Assembly: GCA_030267965.1 (NCBI GenBank)
Contig: BRYA01000135.1
Location: 1-27,648 of the forward strand
Origin: Triparma columacea
Lineage: Eukaryota; Sar; Bolidophyceae; Parmales; Triparmaceae
Length of the DNA: 27,648 nt
Direction of reading: 5' to 3'
The notes under the pieces are model-generated. The model did no database searches and was not told where the DNA came from. It was given only the letters and a program-made list of their open reading frames with translations. Made by a program: the position numbers and the translations under genes. Each line of letters starts with the position of its first letter. Position 1 is the first letter of the stretch. Shown piece by piece: positions 9,515 to 19,521 of this stretch.

Positions 9515-10882
9515 ATGTCTACGAGAAAGTCGTCAAGGAGGACGGGAAGCAACGCTAGTGGGAGAGAGAAGCAACAACAGGAATCCTCCAGTGATGGCGA
9601 CGAGGATCCCTTGCCTTCCATGTGAGTGACTTCGTGCCTTTAACAACCGGCAAAGCCGATGTGAAGACCATTTCTCGCTCAACTGAACTAACCTGTCGCC
9701 CCCAGGTTTCCCCCCCTCGGATCATATCTAGATTTAGTTGACAAGTCCTTGACCCGACTGGTCCACCGTCTGTCGCTCGGTATCCTCGAGTACCCTCTCT
9801 CGGTGATCGGGTCCTGGTTCGGCATCCCAATGACCTCCATGGCCCTCGTGCCACTTTTGATCGTATGCGCAATGGAAGAGGGTACGGAGGTTTGGATGCT
9901 TTCGTTCGGGGGATTCTTTTCGGCAGTCTGCCTGGTGGCCTGGTTCTACCTGCTCGCAAAGGAGAAGCAGGAGAAGTTCTACAGTGTTTCGAAGACGATG
10001 CTTTTCCTTCTCATCCTCCTGGTCCAGGTTTCCTGCCACTACCACTCCCGCCGCAGCTCAGAGGTGAGGAGGCGACTTGCAAACTTGGGGATAGTATCGT
10101 AGACGCGGTCGCGTCTCCTGCTCTTGTTGCTAACCCGCTTCGGTGGTCGCTTCGCCTGCCTCTCCTCCCCCGAATACTTCCTTGCGTTCCTCCTCAGGTA
10201 GCGTCCTTATACCTCTGCTCCTATTTTTTAACCCAGGTCTGGGTCCTCTTGCTAAAGTTCCTCTGCCGCCGTATGCGGCCCGCCCACGCCCTCCATTCGG
10301 AGTGCATCACCCGTACCCGCAGACTCAAGAGGATGACCTTCCTGGGAACGAAGGGATACACGGTATTCGAGTCCTTCCCATCTGGAGACGCAGCAGGAGG
10401 CATGGTTGCGAGGTACGGTTAGCTGCAGGGCGAGGGCGTGCGTAGAGCGATGCGAGAAGCGGAAGTGGTATAGTGGTAGATGATGGTTATAATTGTTTTG
10501 TTGCAAGCCTCTCCGACGCAACCCTAACCCTACTCCCCCTCCAAATCTCACTCCCCATCAAAATCTCAGCCTGGCTCTAAAAAACGCTTACCCTTCCCTC
10601 GGCAACCTCGGTTACCTCCTCGCCCTCGGTGCATCTTTCGGGCGTATGTACTTTTTCGCCCACCACATCTTTGACGTCACTGTCGGTTGTCTCATTGCGA
10701 TAATGTGCACCGTGGCGTTGGAGAGGTTGGGGAGGGCACACGAGTTCCAGTTCGGGCTGGGGCAGGCGGTGGCTGGGATGGTGCTGTTCATAGGGTGCTA
10801 TAAGCAGCTGCTCAAGGTTAGGAAGCCAGTGCCGAGGCAATTTAAGAGCAAGAGTGGGGGGTGGATTGATAATGATCCTTGA
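9515..10882 (+). CDS. PAP2-superfamily phosphatase, multi-pass membrane
   Basis: Four exons: 9515-9621, 9706-10027 (or to 10063), 10237-10412 and 10570-10882, giving 305 aa (or 317). The three PAP2 motifs are present. Motif 1 is K150-F-L-C-R-R-M-R-P158. Motif 2 is F-P-S-G-D (Asp194 where most members have His). Motif 3 is R227-x5-H233-x3-D237, with Gly in place of the usual Ser before the Arg. The N-terminal ~35 residues are hydrophilic and Ser/Arg-rich, followed by about six hydrophobic helices. Family members remove phosphate from phosphatidic acid, diacylglycerol pyrophosphate or polyprenyl diphosphates at a membrane face; the substrate is unknown here. The second donor is ambiguous. Ending at 10027 makes one clean helix run into motif 1 but uses GTTTCC. 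Ending at 10063 uses GTGAGG but inserts a charged 12-residue loop. Confidence 0.82.
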
Positions 10883-10941
10883 GGTAAATGGGGGGTAAGA
10901 CGTGGGATGTTTACTTGAGAAAACTTATATTTACGCGCCCG

Positions 10942-11602
10942 TCACCACCACCACCACCAACTGTTAACGACAGTCTGTTTGAAGCTTTCCCTTTCCTTCG
11001 TCCTCCCCCACCATTCCCTCAATTCCCCGCACTGCGCCCGAGTCGGGAGGGGGGAGTTAGGGAGGGAGTTGATAAGTTAGTGGACAAGGGGGTACGAATT
11101 AAGTGCAGATGCCGACATGGTGTGCCCTCCTCACCTCCTCTGGTATTCCAAATTCCTCGTCTATCCTCTGCAAGAATGGGAGCACTCTGACATCTGAATT
11201 ACCAAAGTCCTCGCCTGAGAAATAGGCGTTCGGAGACAGACGGGATTGTAGGGACATGAGGTTGGCAGCTATGGTGGGAAGAGAGGAGGAAAGGATGGCT
11301 GTCTTCGTAGAGGGGAGGAAGTCAGTGTTGAGATAAGAGGCAAAATCTTTATCGTCGCCAGAGGGGTTCAAAAAAGTCACGATTTTATCGCTCTCGTTAA
11401 GTGCTTTGCCGTCTTCCTTGATCAATACCGGCACTAAACCTGCTGGATTCATGTCGAGGAACCATTTGGGTTTGGCAGAGCCATAGAGGTCAATCTCCTT
11501 AAGCTCGAAGGGTTTATTTGACTCGAGGAGAGATATCCAGGCTTTTTGAGCGTATGGACACATTGTATTGGTTACGAGCGTAAGTTGAGGTGGTTTAGGC
11601 AT
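10942..11602 (-). CDS. thioredoxin-fold / glutathione S-transferase-like protein
   Basis: Two exons, 11602-11135 and 11031-10942, are joined in phase 0 (donor GAG|GTGAGG, acceptor GCGCAG) to give 185 aa. The N-terminal thioredoxin-like domain has T-N-T-M-C-P-Y-A-Q-K near residue 15, a single-Cys active site as in omega/lambda-type GSTs and glutaredoxins. L-D-M-N-P-A-G-L-V-P-V-L and N-E-S-D-K-I-V match the cis-Pro glutathione-binding part. The short helical C-domain ends in E-W-W-G-R-T-K-E-R-E-S-F, typical of GSTs, then an odd run of five tryptophans before TGA. Omega-type members act as thiol transferases or dehydroascorbate reductases; the exact reaction is unknown. Its stop lies 59 bp from the convergent PAP2 stop. 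At 185 aa it is a little short for a GST. No targeting leader is visible, so it is probably cytosolic. Confidence 0.8.
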
Positions 11603-11796
11603 GATTCGCTGAAATGCTGAGAAGATAAGTTGAGTTTAATAACTTTCTATCCGTACGATGTTAAAAGTTCGTCGCTAATAGCGTCTTTTGTATAAATTTG
11701 GGTCCCAACTTTGGTACCAACGTAATCAATTTTGGGAAATGAGCTCGAAATTAGGAATTGATCGAAGCACCCCAACCTGGGTAAAAAAATTGCTCA
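11603..11796. promoter_or_regulatory. divergent promoter between GST-like and EF-hand genes
   Basis: The start codons of two divergent genes are separated by 194 bp of fairly AT-rich sequence. An AT-rich TTTTGTATAAATTT stretch near 11685-11698 is a possible TATA-like element for the plus-strand gene, about 100 bp before its ATG. No other motif is convincing. Confidence 0.4.
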
Positions 11797-12560
11797 ATGC
11801 ATCTTTGCATCTTCATCCTTCTCCTCGTCCTTTCTCTTGTTATTAACACTTATGCGAAGTCAATTGATGTTGATGATTGCCCAATTTCACGGCCTAATAT
11901 GATAAAGGTGAGAATATGAGAAAGAAACCCTTTCTTGACGCCAGACGCCACATCGCCATCAAGGTTTTGTCAAAAGAGTGTGTTTAAAGAGGTGCTAGAT
12001 ACAAACAAGGATGCAGATTCGGACTAAATACAATGCGAAAAGAGATGCCAAAACCGAGATGCCAAAACAACGAATCTAACTCTTGTGCGACTCTATTGGA
12101 ACAACTTCCCTTCACCTCTTTCCCAATTGTTTCCCTAGTGTGCAGCTAAGCACCTCGATACCAACAGAAATGGCCAGCTGGAGCGTTCAGAGTTGGAAGC
12201 TGCAATCGAGTCACTCCCCTGGTTGTCCAAGGGTGTGTTGAAGGTTATCGGTTCCATTGATATGATTATGTCCAAGTGCGACGCCAACGGTGACGGCGCT
12301 ATTGACATGAAGAAGGGTGGTGACATGGACAAGTGAGTTCTGTGCAAGCAGTGTCTTTCGCTTCACTCATCACATGATTATGGAGGGCTAACACATCTCT
12401 TCGACCCTTCAACCGATCGCTTCATCCCCCACCCACCCACCCACCCCACGCCCCCTTTATGCCCCCCTCCAGGTCGGCGGAGACATGCCTAAAGACGTGC
12501 TTCAAGAGGAAGGCGTTCAAGTCAGCCTTCTTTCCCGACTGCGGTGCTGACGAGCTATGA
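11797..12560 (+). CDS. small secretory EF-hand protein with C-terminal ADEL
   Basis: Three exons (11797-11907, 12139-12332, 12473-12560) give 130 aa with consistent phase. Residues 1-20 form a signal peptide (M-H-L-C-I-F-I-L-L-L-V-L-S-L-V-I-N-T-Y-A). Two EF-hand loops follow. Loop 44-55 (D-T-N-R-N-G-Q-L-E-R-S-E) has all calcium ligands including Glu12. Loop 85-96 (D-A-N-G-D-G-A-I-D-M-K-K) lacks the acidic residue at position 12. The mature chain has six cysteines (28, 38, 84, 107, 111, 125), which suits disulfides in the secretory pathway. The last four residues are A-D-E-L, close to the KDEL/HDEL retrieval signal. A lumenal calcium-binding protein of the ER is inferred. The partner or target is not visible. 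Confidence 0.78.
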
Positions 12561-12664
12561 TGATAGCGATGATAAACGTGACTTCGAATATATTTTCCCT
12601 CACGCTAGCCGCGGTTTTTTTAAGAAACGCACCTATGTTCAAAATACAAACAACATTAACTTAA

Positions 12665-13435
12665 TCAATAAAACGGCAGTCGTCCCCACCACCCCATCTT
12701 CCTCTTCTCCTCCACAACCTTCCTAGCCAGTTCCTTCTTCCCCATCGTCCCCGCCTTGACTCCCCTTTTCTTCGCCAGTGCCTTCATCTGCCTCATCGTC
12801 AGCCTGGCCTCCAGCTCCCCAGCCTCTGCGCTAGACACTATTTCCTCCCTCATGTCCCTGACTATTGGCCCCGCAAGGAATAGCAGTGTGAAGGCTGTTA
12901 TTGCGGATCCCGAGATTGCGGATAAGGCGAGATTGGATAAGTAGGCGGAATGGGTAAGGACGACGGAGCCGGGTAGAGGAAGAGATTGCACCTGCAAGTT
13001 GGTGGGAGACGATAAGGTAACGACACAGGCTGTGATCGAGGCTGCCGTTACCGCCGCTCCGAGGGATAGTTGCGCTGCGGTCGTCGACGAAATCGCCTCT
13101 CCGGTTATTTGAACGCCCAATTCCCCCCCCCCTCCCTCCTCATAGTCCTTCATCCCCAAAAGCTCATCCAGCTCCTCCTCTGTCAAGCCAAGTGAAGCCT
13201 TGACGTCTTCCTCCATATCCCTCAAGCGCAAATCCAGCGAGATTTCTTCTTGTGAGGTGGGTGTGGCGGTTGTCTCTGGTGGCGTCTGTTCAGGAAATTG
13301 TGCATTGAGGTGACTTCTTTCTGTGCGACAGTTGATTTTGTGGCTTGTAATATATTTCCGAGGTGTTAAATGCAAGCATTCTGCGTAGTGTATAGTGATT
13401 GTTAGGCTGATGATATTGATTAGTCGTGTAATCAT
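12665..13435 (-). CDS. unknown membrane protein with N-terminal leader
   Basis: A single-exon frame of 256 aa starts at the first ATG (13435) and ends with TGA. I do not recognise the family. The N-terminus (M-I-T-R-L-I-N-I-I-S-L-T-I-T-I-H-Y-A) resembles a signal peptide and is followed by a Ser/Thr/basic stretch, so a bipartite plastid leader is possible, though the expected Phe after the cleavage site is not seen. An acidic helix (~65-98) is followed by two hydrophobic segments (~130-160 and ~172-194). A basic C-terminus follows, with M-R-Q-M-K-A-L-A-K-K-R-G-V, which looks like a short SAP/HeH-type helix pair. It converges with the EF-hand gene, 104 bp stop to stop. Confidence 0.65.
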   Translation of the reverse strand: MITRLINIISLTITIHYAECLHLTPRKYITSHKINCRTERSHLNAQFPEQTPPETTATPTSQEEISLDLRLRDMEEDVKASLGLTEEELDELLGMKDYEEGGGGELGVQITGEAISSTTAAQLSLGAAVTAASITACVVTLSSPTNLQVQSLPLPGSVVLTHSAYLSNLALSAISGSAITAFTLLFLAGPIVRDMREEIVSSAEAGELEARLTMRQMKALAKKRGVKAGTMGKKELARKVVEEKRKMGWWGRLPFY

Positions 13436-13755
13436 TCTGTTTTTTGAGGAAAAGGAAAAAGATGGAAAGTGAGAAGGATGTCGAAAATGAGGGAGGGCAA
13501 GGCCATCTGAGCCCACCCATGACACTTTTTTCTTAGCTACCAATCACACCCACGTATCCGCTAGCTTAGGTGTCAAAAGTACCAATTCTATATAGCTACA
13601 CCCAATCAGACAGTTATTTAGTCGTCAAGTCCATCTAAGTGCTCAAAACAAGCTCCTCAACCCCAAGGCCCCACACTCCGCTCCTTCTCTTTCTTCCTAA
13701 AAAAGCCATCCCCTCGACCTCCAATCCCCCTAATTTTTACATCCTCTGATCAAAC
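13436..13755. promoter_or_regulatory. divergent promoter with two CCAATCA boxes
   Basis: This 320-bp spacer separates the starts of the unknown membrane protein (minus) and the eIF4G-like gene (plus). CCAATCA occurs at 13540-13546 and again at 13602-13608, 62 bp apart. A TATATAG element lies at 13590, about 165 bp before the eIF4G-like ATG. The boxes fit NF-Y/CCAAT sites, but the function is inferred. Confidence 0.45.
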
Positions 13756-16700
13756 ATGTCTAAACTATCAGCTACCGCTAAAGAGTTTACCTTCAACCCC
13801 TCAGCATCCACATTTGTACCATCATTTGCACCTTCCACCACCGTGTCGGCAACAAAAACCTCCTCTTCTGCCCCAACTACATCCTCAAATGCTCCATCGA
13901 CCAAGACACGGCCCGTAAACAACAATGTTAACAACAATGTAAATACTACACCGCAGTCAAAGGGATTGAAGCCTCCAACTAAGGAGTTCATTCCCTCCGT
14001 TTCCGCCAAGGAGTGGACCCCCACCTTCAAACCTGCAAATACTCCTGCTCCTTCTTCTTCCGCCAGCGCACTCAACGGCGCCAATGCGCCCAAAACCGCC
14101 AAGGCCGACAGCGCGCCCAACGGCTCCAGCGTTGTGACCCCTTCCCCCCAAGCCCCTAGCCAAACAGAGAAGGAGAACTCAAGTAAGAGCAACACGGACT
14201 CGAGCGCGCCGCCGCAGCAGCAGCAGCAGCAGAGTAGCAGGAAGCCCGGGGAGGGGGCGACCCCCCCCGCGGTTGTCCCGCAGCAGCCCCCTAAAGTTAA
14301 GGCTGCCGGGGTTTGGGGCCAAGGAGTGGGAGCGAGGTGAGCATAATGGACGATGAGGAGCGAGCGAAGCGGTGGTGGTGGCGAAGAGTTTCCACTCCAA
14401 CCTTGTTAAATAAATTTATCCGCTCCACAATTCTCAAGCACCATTACAACCCTTTGCACAATTCTAACCACTGCTTCTGCTTCGTCTCACTTTCACAGTG
14501 TGAAGTCCAGCCAGGCCTTCATCACCGACAACAACAAGGACATTATGAGGAAGAAGGAGGAAGCAGCTGCGGCGGCAAGGAAGAAGCAAGAGGCGGAGAG
14601 GGCGAAGGAGAAGAAGAGGAAGGAGGAGGAGGAGAGGGAGAAGGAAAAGGGAAAGAAGGGCAAGGGCAAGAGAGAGAAGAAGGGCAAGAAGGGAGACAAG
14701 GAGGAAAGAGAAGGGGGGGATGGAGAGAAGGTGAGCCACCGACGCCAACACCTCCGCCAACACCTCGTCTTAGAAAAAAATACATGTGGCTAACTCCCCC
14801 TGCCCCAATCCACCCCAACTACAGAAGGGCAAGAGAGAGTCCAAGAAAGCTTCGTCCTCCTCCAACAACAACAATAAGGAGGATGCCGGCAACAAAAAGG
14901 CCGCCCCCGCCGCAGCCTCCACTCCCGCTGCCGCGTCGACCGCCCCCGAGCCTGTGCTCAAGGGCGGAATCCTCAGCACATCAAGCTGGGGAAAGAAACC
15001 CACTCCTGCCCCTGCTCCCGCCCCTGCTCCCACCCCTGCTCCCGCTCCCGCCCCTGCTCCCGCCGCCACTCCCGCCCCTGCTTCCGCCCCGGCCGCCGAA
15101 TCCGCGCCCGCGGCCCCCGCCGTCGTCAAGGGAACCCCCCCAGCATCCCCCACCGCTGCCGCCGCCCCGGCCCCGGCCCCTGCTCCAGTGCAAACCTGGG
15201 CTCGCCAAGCCGCGACCGTCCCTGGAACGAACGCAAACGACGACGGAAAGTGGGCCATTAGGGGTCAGAAACTTCCTGACTCGAACAATAATTCGGCCAA
15301 CTCCAACAGCTCCGGAGGCTGGGCCCGCGGCAAGTCCCTCGCCCCCACGCTGTACCAGCCTGGGGAGGCAAACGAAAAGGTCCTTAGATTCACTGCGGGC
15401 GACCTGATCAAGGCCCGCCTTGAGAACGTCGCGTGTCCTCTCGCTTGGACCGCGCCGGACGCAGTTAAGTGGACGGACGAGGACAGGGTCACGCAGATCA
15501 TGAACAACCACACGGCGGGAAGGATCGGGGGGGATGTCACCAGGAAGGGGGAGACGGCGCCTGAGCTTAAGGACTGTAAACCGCTCGAGGTGAATGAGGA
15601 GACTAGGTGGAAGAGTGGGATTATTGGGGGGGAGAAACTTGACGGCGAAGAGGCTGTCAACCAGAGGGCCCTGGTGGTCCTCAACAAGCTCACCATGACC
15701 AACTTCGACAAGCTATCCGCGGACTTCCTGAAGTGCGGCATCATGGGGAACCCAGAACTCATCAAGGGGGCCGTCGAGCTCGTCGTTACCAAGGCCCAAC
15801 AGGAGGCCCACTTCTCCGAAATGTACGCCCGCCTCTGCCTGAAAATGTCGGTAGAGGCCAAGAACTTCAAGAAGGTGGTCGTGGAGAGGTGCCAGACGGA
15901 ATTTGAGACTGACCTGGAGGACAAATTAGAGGACAAGGTCAAGGAGTTTGGGGAGGACGAGAGGGAATACTGGCGCACTCTCGTTAAAAAATACTACCTG
16001 GGCCACATGCGCTTCATCGGCGAACTCTTCAAGGTCGAGCTGATCTCCATTAAGGTGATGGTGAAGATCCTCCCCACGCTTCTTTCCGAGGGCGACGAAG
16101 AGAAGATCGAGTGTTTCTGCAAGCTCATGTCCGTCACCGGTAAGCTCCTCGAGCACCAGGCCCAGTACTACGCCCAGAACGGCAAGCCCGCCCACAACGA
16201 CGCGCTGCAGAACTGCTGGGGATTCGTCGGAGACCTGAGCAGGAGCAAGGGGAAGGTATCGTCGAGGGTCAAGTTCATGCTTCTAGACCTCCTTGAGATG
16301 AAGGAGAAGGGATGGCAGGTTAGGAGGAAGGAGGAGAAGGTAAGAATGGGAAAAGGGGGGGGGAAGATATGATGCGACAACGATCAATTATTGACACAAT
16401 CTTTTTCGCTTACGCAGGCGAAGACAATCTCTGAGATACATCGCGACATCCAAAGGGAGGAGCAGCGTCAGGGGGGAAAGAGGTCCCAGGCTATGTCGAC
16501 TCAGGGGAGTCGCGGTAACAGCCGCCCCGCCCTCGGAGGCGGAGATTATAGGAAGGCAGGAAAGCCCACGGTCGATGGAGACGGTTGGGCCACTGTCAAT
16601 AAACCCGCTAAGCAGGGATCCAGGTCCGGCGACAAACAGCAGAAGACCTCGCCGAAGAGCTCCAATGTTGCCGGGGGGTTCGCCGCGCTTTCTGTCAACA

Positions 16701-17197
16701 ACGGAGGTGCTAAGGTCAAGGCCATGACCGCGGAGGAGGCAGGAAAGGTCGGTGTCTCGGCCCTTAAAGAGTTTTACACCTCAGGGGACATTAAGGAGGC
16801 TCAGGAGCGCTGGGTCGAGGCCATAGGTAACGACCTCGCCCGGGGCACCGCCGTTGTCTCCAAGGCTCTCGAGTTCGTCCTCAACGACGGCAAGGAAGCG
16901 GAGGCCGAAAAGTACGTTCAGGTCGCCCTCTCTGTCCACAGTGCCGGGTCCCTAACGGGCCCCATGCTCGCTGCAGGGTTCCTCGAGGGCCTCGACTTCC
17001 TCTACGACATTGCGATCGATGCCCCCCTCGCCCCCGCCCATGCCAAGAACATCGTGCTCTCGTGTGTGGAGGCCGTGGGGGACCTAGACGTGAGCTTCCT
17101 TGCGGGAGCCGGGGAGAACTTGAGGTACGATGGTAACGCGGTCAAGTTCGCGGAGCTGGTGGGGGCGGGGGAGGACATAATAGCCAAAGTGCGGTGA
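13756..17197 (+). CDS. eIF4G-like translation initiation scaffold
   Basis: Four exons, 13756-14336, 14499-14730, 14825-16339 and 16418-17197, give 1035 aa with every phase matching. The N-terminus has PAM2-like motifs for poly(A)-binding protein: L4-S-A-T-A-K-E-F-T-F-N-P and L71-K-P-P-T-K-E-F-I-P, then S-A-K-E-W-T-P. Exon 2 is almost entirely a Lys/Glu-rich charged coil (195-271). A Pro-Ala low-complexity tract lies at ~330-393. R-F-T-A-G-D-L-I (459-466) fits the eIF4E-binding pattern YxxxxL-phi with Phe for Tyr. The MIF4G domain (~547-768; T-M-T-N-F-D-K-L, H-F-S-E-M-Y-A-R-L-C) should bind eIF4A. The last ~145 residues look like an MA3 domain (S-A-L-K-E-F-Y-T-S-G-D-I-K-E-A). The protein would bridge cap-binding protein, helicase and PABP in the cytosol. 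No W2 domain is seen, as in plant eIF4G. Confidence 0.88.
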
Positions 17198-17425
17198 GAG
17201 TAGTATGAAAGCAAATGCTAGTACGAGAACTTGAGGGGGGAGGGGGGGAGGAGGAGGAATAGGGGGGGGGAGAGGAATTGAGATAAGAGCTGGGCAAGGG
17301 TGGGAAAAATGGAGATTTTTCCCAAAATACATTCGCCGCTCTTAATTAATTTTCTACGAAGGATAGCGTTTGGTGTCAACGCAATCCCGATCCAGTATTC
17401 GTCTTTCTCTCTTTTCTCTCGCTTT
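17198..17425. other. convergent 3' spacer
   Basis: These 228 bp lie between the stop of the eIF4G-like gene and the stop of the convergent gene on the minus strand. The sequence has long G runs (17234-17272) and then turns AT-rich (TTAATTAATTTT near 17343), which may serve 3'-end formation. No coding sequence or RNA is seen. Confidence 0.4.
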
Positions 17426-19194
17426 TCATTCGTCTCCGAAGTCCATCGCTTCCACCGCGAGTATCGCAGCCACAGTCTCCGCCTTAGCTTCATTCATGAT
17501 TTTCTCTAGCGTAACATCAGCAAGTGCTCCGTTTAGCGCATTTATGTCCCCAATAACCTCCACGTCCTCGTAACCATCATTGTCTTCCGTCTGCGCCACC
17601 CTCGTGACCCTCCTACTCCTGTTCCGTGGGGTGGGGTTGAAGGTGCATCTCATGTCGCTCTTACGTCGGCGGCGGCGCCTTTTTTCCTCCACCTCCCAGC
17701 TGCGGTCCTCCTCGGCCTCGGCCTCGTCCTCGAATGTGGCAAAGCCCTCCTCCCCCATGAAGAAAGTCTCCATACTCCCGGTGCGAGCCTTACGGCTGTC
17801 CCACGTCTTCTTCCCCGACTTGGCCGGGGACTTTATTCTCTCCTCCCACGACGTGTGCTTGGAGGAGAGCAGCGACGCGATGGTCTTCTTCATCTCCTCG
17901 TCCTTCCTGCTGCTCTCCGTGTGGGATAGAGATTTCATAAAATCTTGCCCCGACTTGAGGTCATCTTGGTACTCTTCCAAGGCACTCTGTTTTCGCATTT
18001 CGGATATTTCCTGCTTTGAATACCAAATATCTCCTTGCTCTACGTACTTCGTTTCCCGCTCCCTCTCTTCACACCCATCTTCGTCTTTCTTTTCGAAGTT
18101 GAGTATATTTTCTATTACGATGACAATAAGCTCAGGGTGGATGCGAACCTTGGCGTGGTCTGCATCAGGGAGGTTTATACTGCTGTCACTTTTGCGGTCT
18201 TCTCGTTGTGACGCTCCTCCCTCCTTGGACAAGTTTTGATGGAACCCTTTCATGAGAGCATGAGCGGCCTCCTCGATCATGTCGTCGCGTGACTTTTCTT
18301 CCAGTAGATCGTCTGGTGATGATTCTTTCTCTGAATATGACAATTCAAGGTCTCTCTTTCTTTTTTCCCTCCACCCTGACGACACTTCCCGTCCACTATC
18401 TATATCAGAGGAAGGTTCGTGAATGTTTTCTTGCATAGTACTCTCTCCCTTCAAAATCGACGATCCTGTTGTGTAAATGCTATTTCTCCTGACATAATTC
18501 ATCCTCACATGGACCTCCCCGTTTGGTGCTACCGTCTCAATCTTCTCAAGTCGGTACTGGTTCATGTCATCTTTCGTCATCAATAAATTCTCTGCACTAA
18601 TAGGGGTATTGCCGCCGCTGGGGAGGGGTGTGGATGAGTAGAAGGATTGAAAGAATGTGTGTGAGAGATTGTAGATCGTAGTAAAAGGAGTGCAGGCAGT
18701 AGTAGTAGTAAGGCAGCAGCAGGCAGCAAGCTGAAGGATGCAGAGAGTTTGTAGTGGAATGGATATTATCTTGCCGCCCAGTTGACTTTCAGATAGCCCT
18801 CGTGTCCTCCATTCTTCACGTCGCATCTCCTCACTCCCGATCGCTCCCTCCCTCCCTCTCACCTGATGTTTGTCGCAAACGAACCCGAACCCCCCGAATC
18901 ACGCAACTCATCTGAGATTGTTGTTTCACCACTGCTGTCCTTGGGTGAACCCTCTTTCGACGACCGCCCCCCTATGTTTGTGACAAATATTGAGCCCCGC
19001 TTAGTCGTGGTCAGGATGGATTTCATCTTACTGGCCATGGCACCCATGGCACCTGACAATCGGGAACTGCTGGACTTTTTTGTAAGCTTTTGCGGATTGA
19101 AATTATCAGGATTCGATGACGTATTCTGGGGTGATAGCTGTCGTCCAGTTTTTGGAGGAGGAGTCAAAGGGGTAACCGATGCAGAGAAGTTCAT
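17426..19194 (-). CDS. unknown hydrophilic, Ser/Glu/Arg-rich protein
   Basis: Two exons, 19194-18863 and 18617-17426, are joined by a 245-nt intron (ATCAG|GTGAGA ... CCCCAG), the longest in the window, and encode 507 aa. The start is the first ATG after an in-frame TAG upstream. No family is recognised. Residues 1-110 are Ser/Thr/Pro-rich and basic. The middle has V-R-M-N-Y-V-R-R-N and many acidic/Ser patches. A hydrophobic strand P-E-L-I-V-I-V-I-E-N-I-L-N precedes a charged helix with D-I-W-Y-S-K-Q-E-I-S-E-M-R. A six-Arg run (E-K-R-R-R-R-R-R-K) could be a nuclear localisation signal. The C-terminus is an Ala-rich helix. No signal peptide or membrane segment is present once the intron is removed. 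Its role is unknown; nuclear or cytosolic location is inferred. Confidence 0.65.
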
Positions 19195-19521
19195 CCTGCT
19201 CAGTCCCGGAGGAGTCAAGATGTTCTTCCCACTTTTTTCACACTACAAAAAGGCAGCCTCGTTGAAGAGGGCGAGGATAGAGGAGGGGGATCTAGTGGTG
19301 TCCAAGATCACTCTGTGAATTCGACTTATTGAATACAAACCCTTTAACCTAACTAAATAACTGTTGAGAGAACCTGGTTGGATCTCACAGATTGAGATAA
19401 CACCGAAGAACACAAGAAGAACTGGTTTGTTGATGTTGTTCAATTATTTTTCAAAACGGTGTATTTATGATAAAATGTGCGTGCACGATGGGCCTCAGTT
19501 GATGATTGAAGACCTGATTAT
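19195..19521. other. upstream region of the unknown Ser/Glu-rich gene
   Basis: These 327 bp separate the start of the gene at 17426-19194 from the stop of the next minus-strand gene. An open frame on the minus strand at 19243-19443 has no ATG where it would need one and no domain. The stretch at 19340-19450 is AT-rich. No gene or clear regulatory motif is seen. Confidence 0.4.

Noticed and set aside
19243..19443. Short minus-strand protein upstream of the Ser/Glu-rich gene
   Set aside because: There is no ATG at its start and no recognisable motif; it lies where the promoter is expected.
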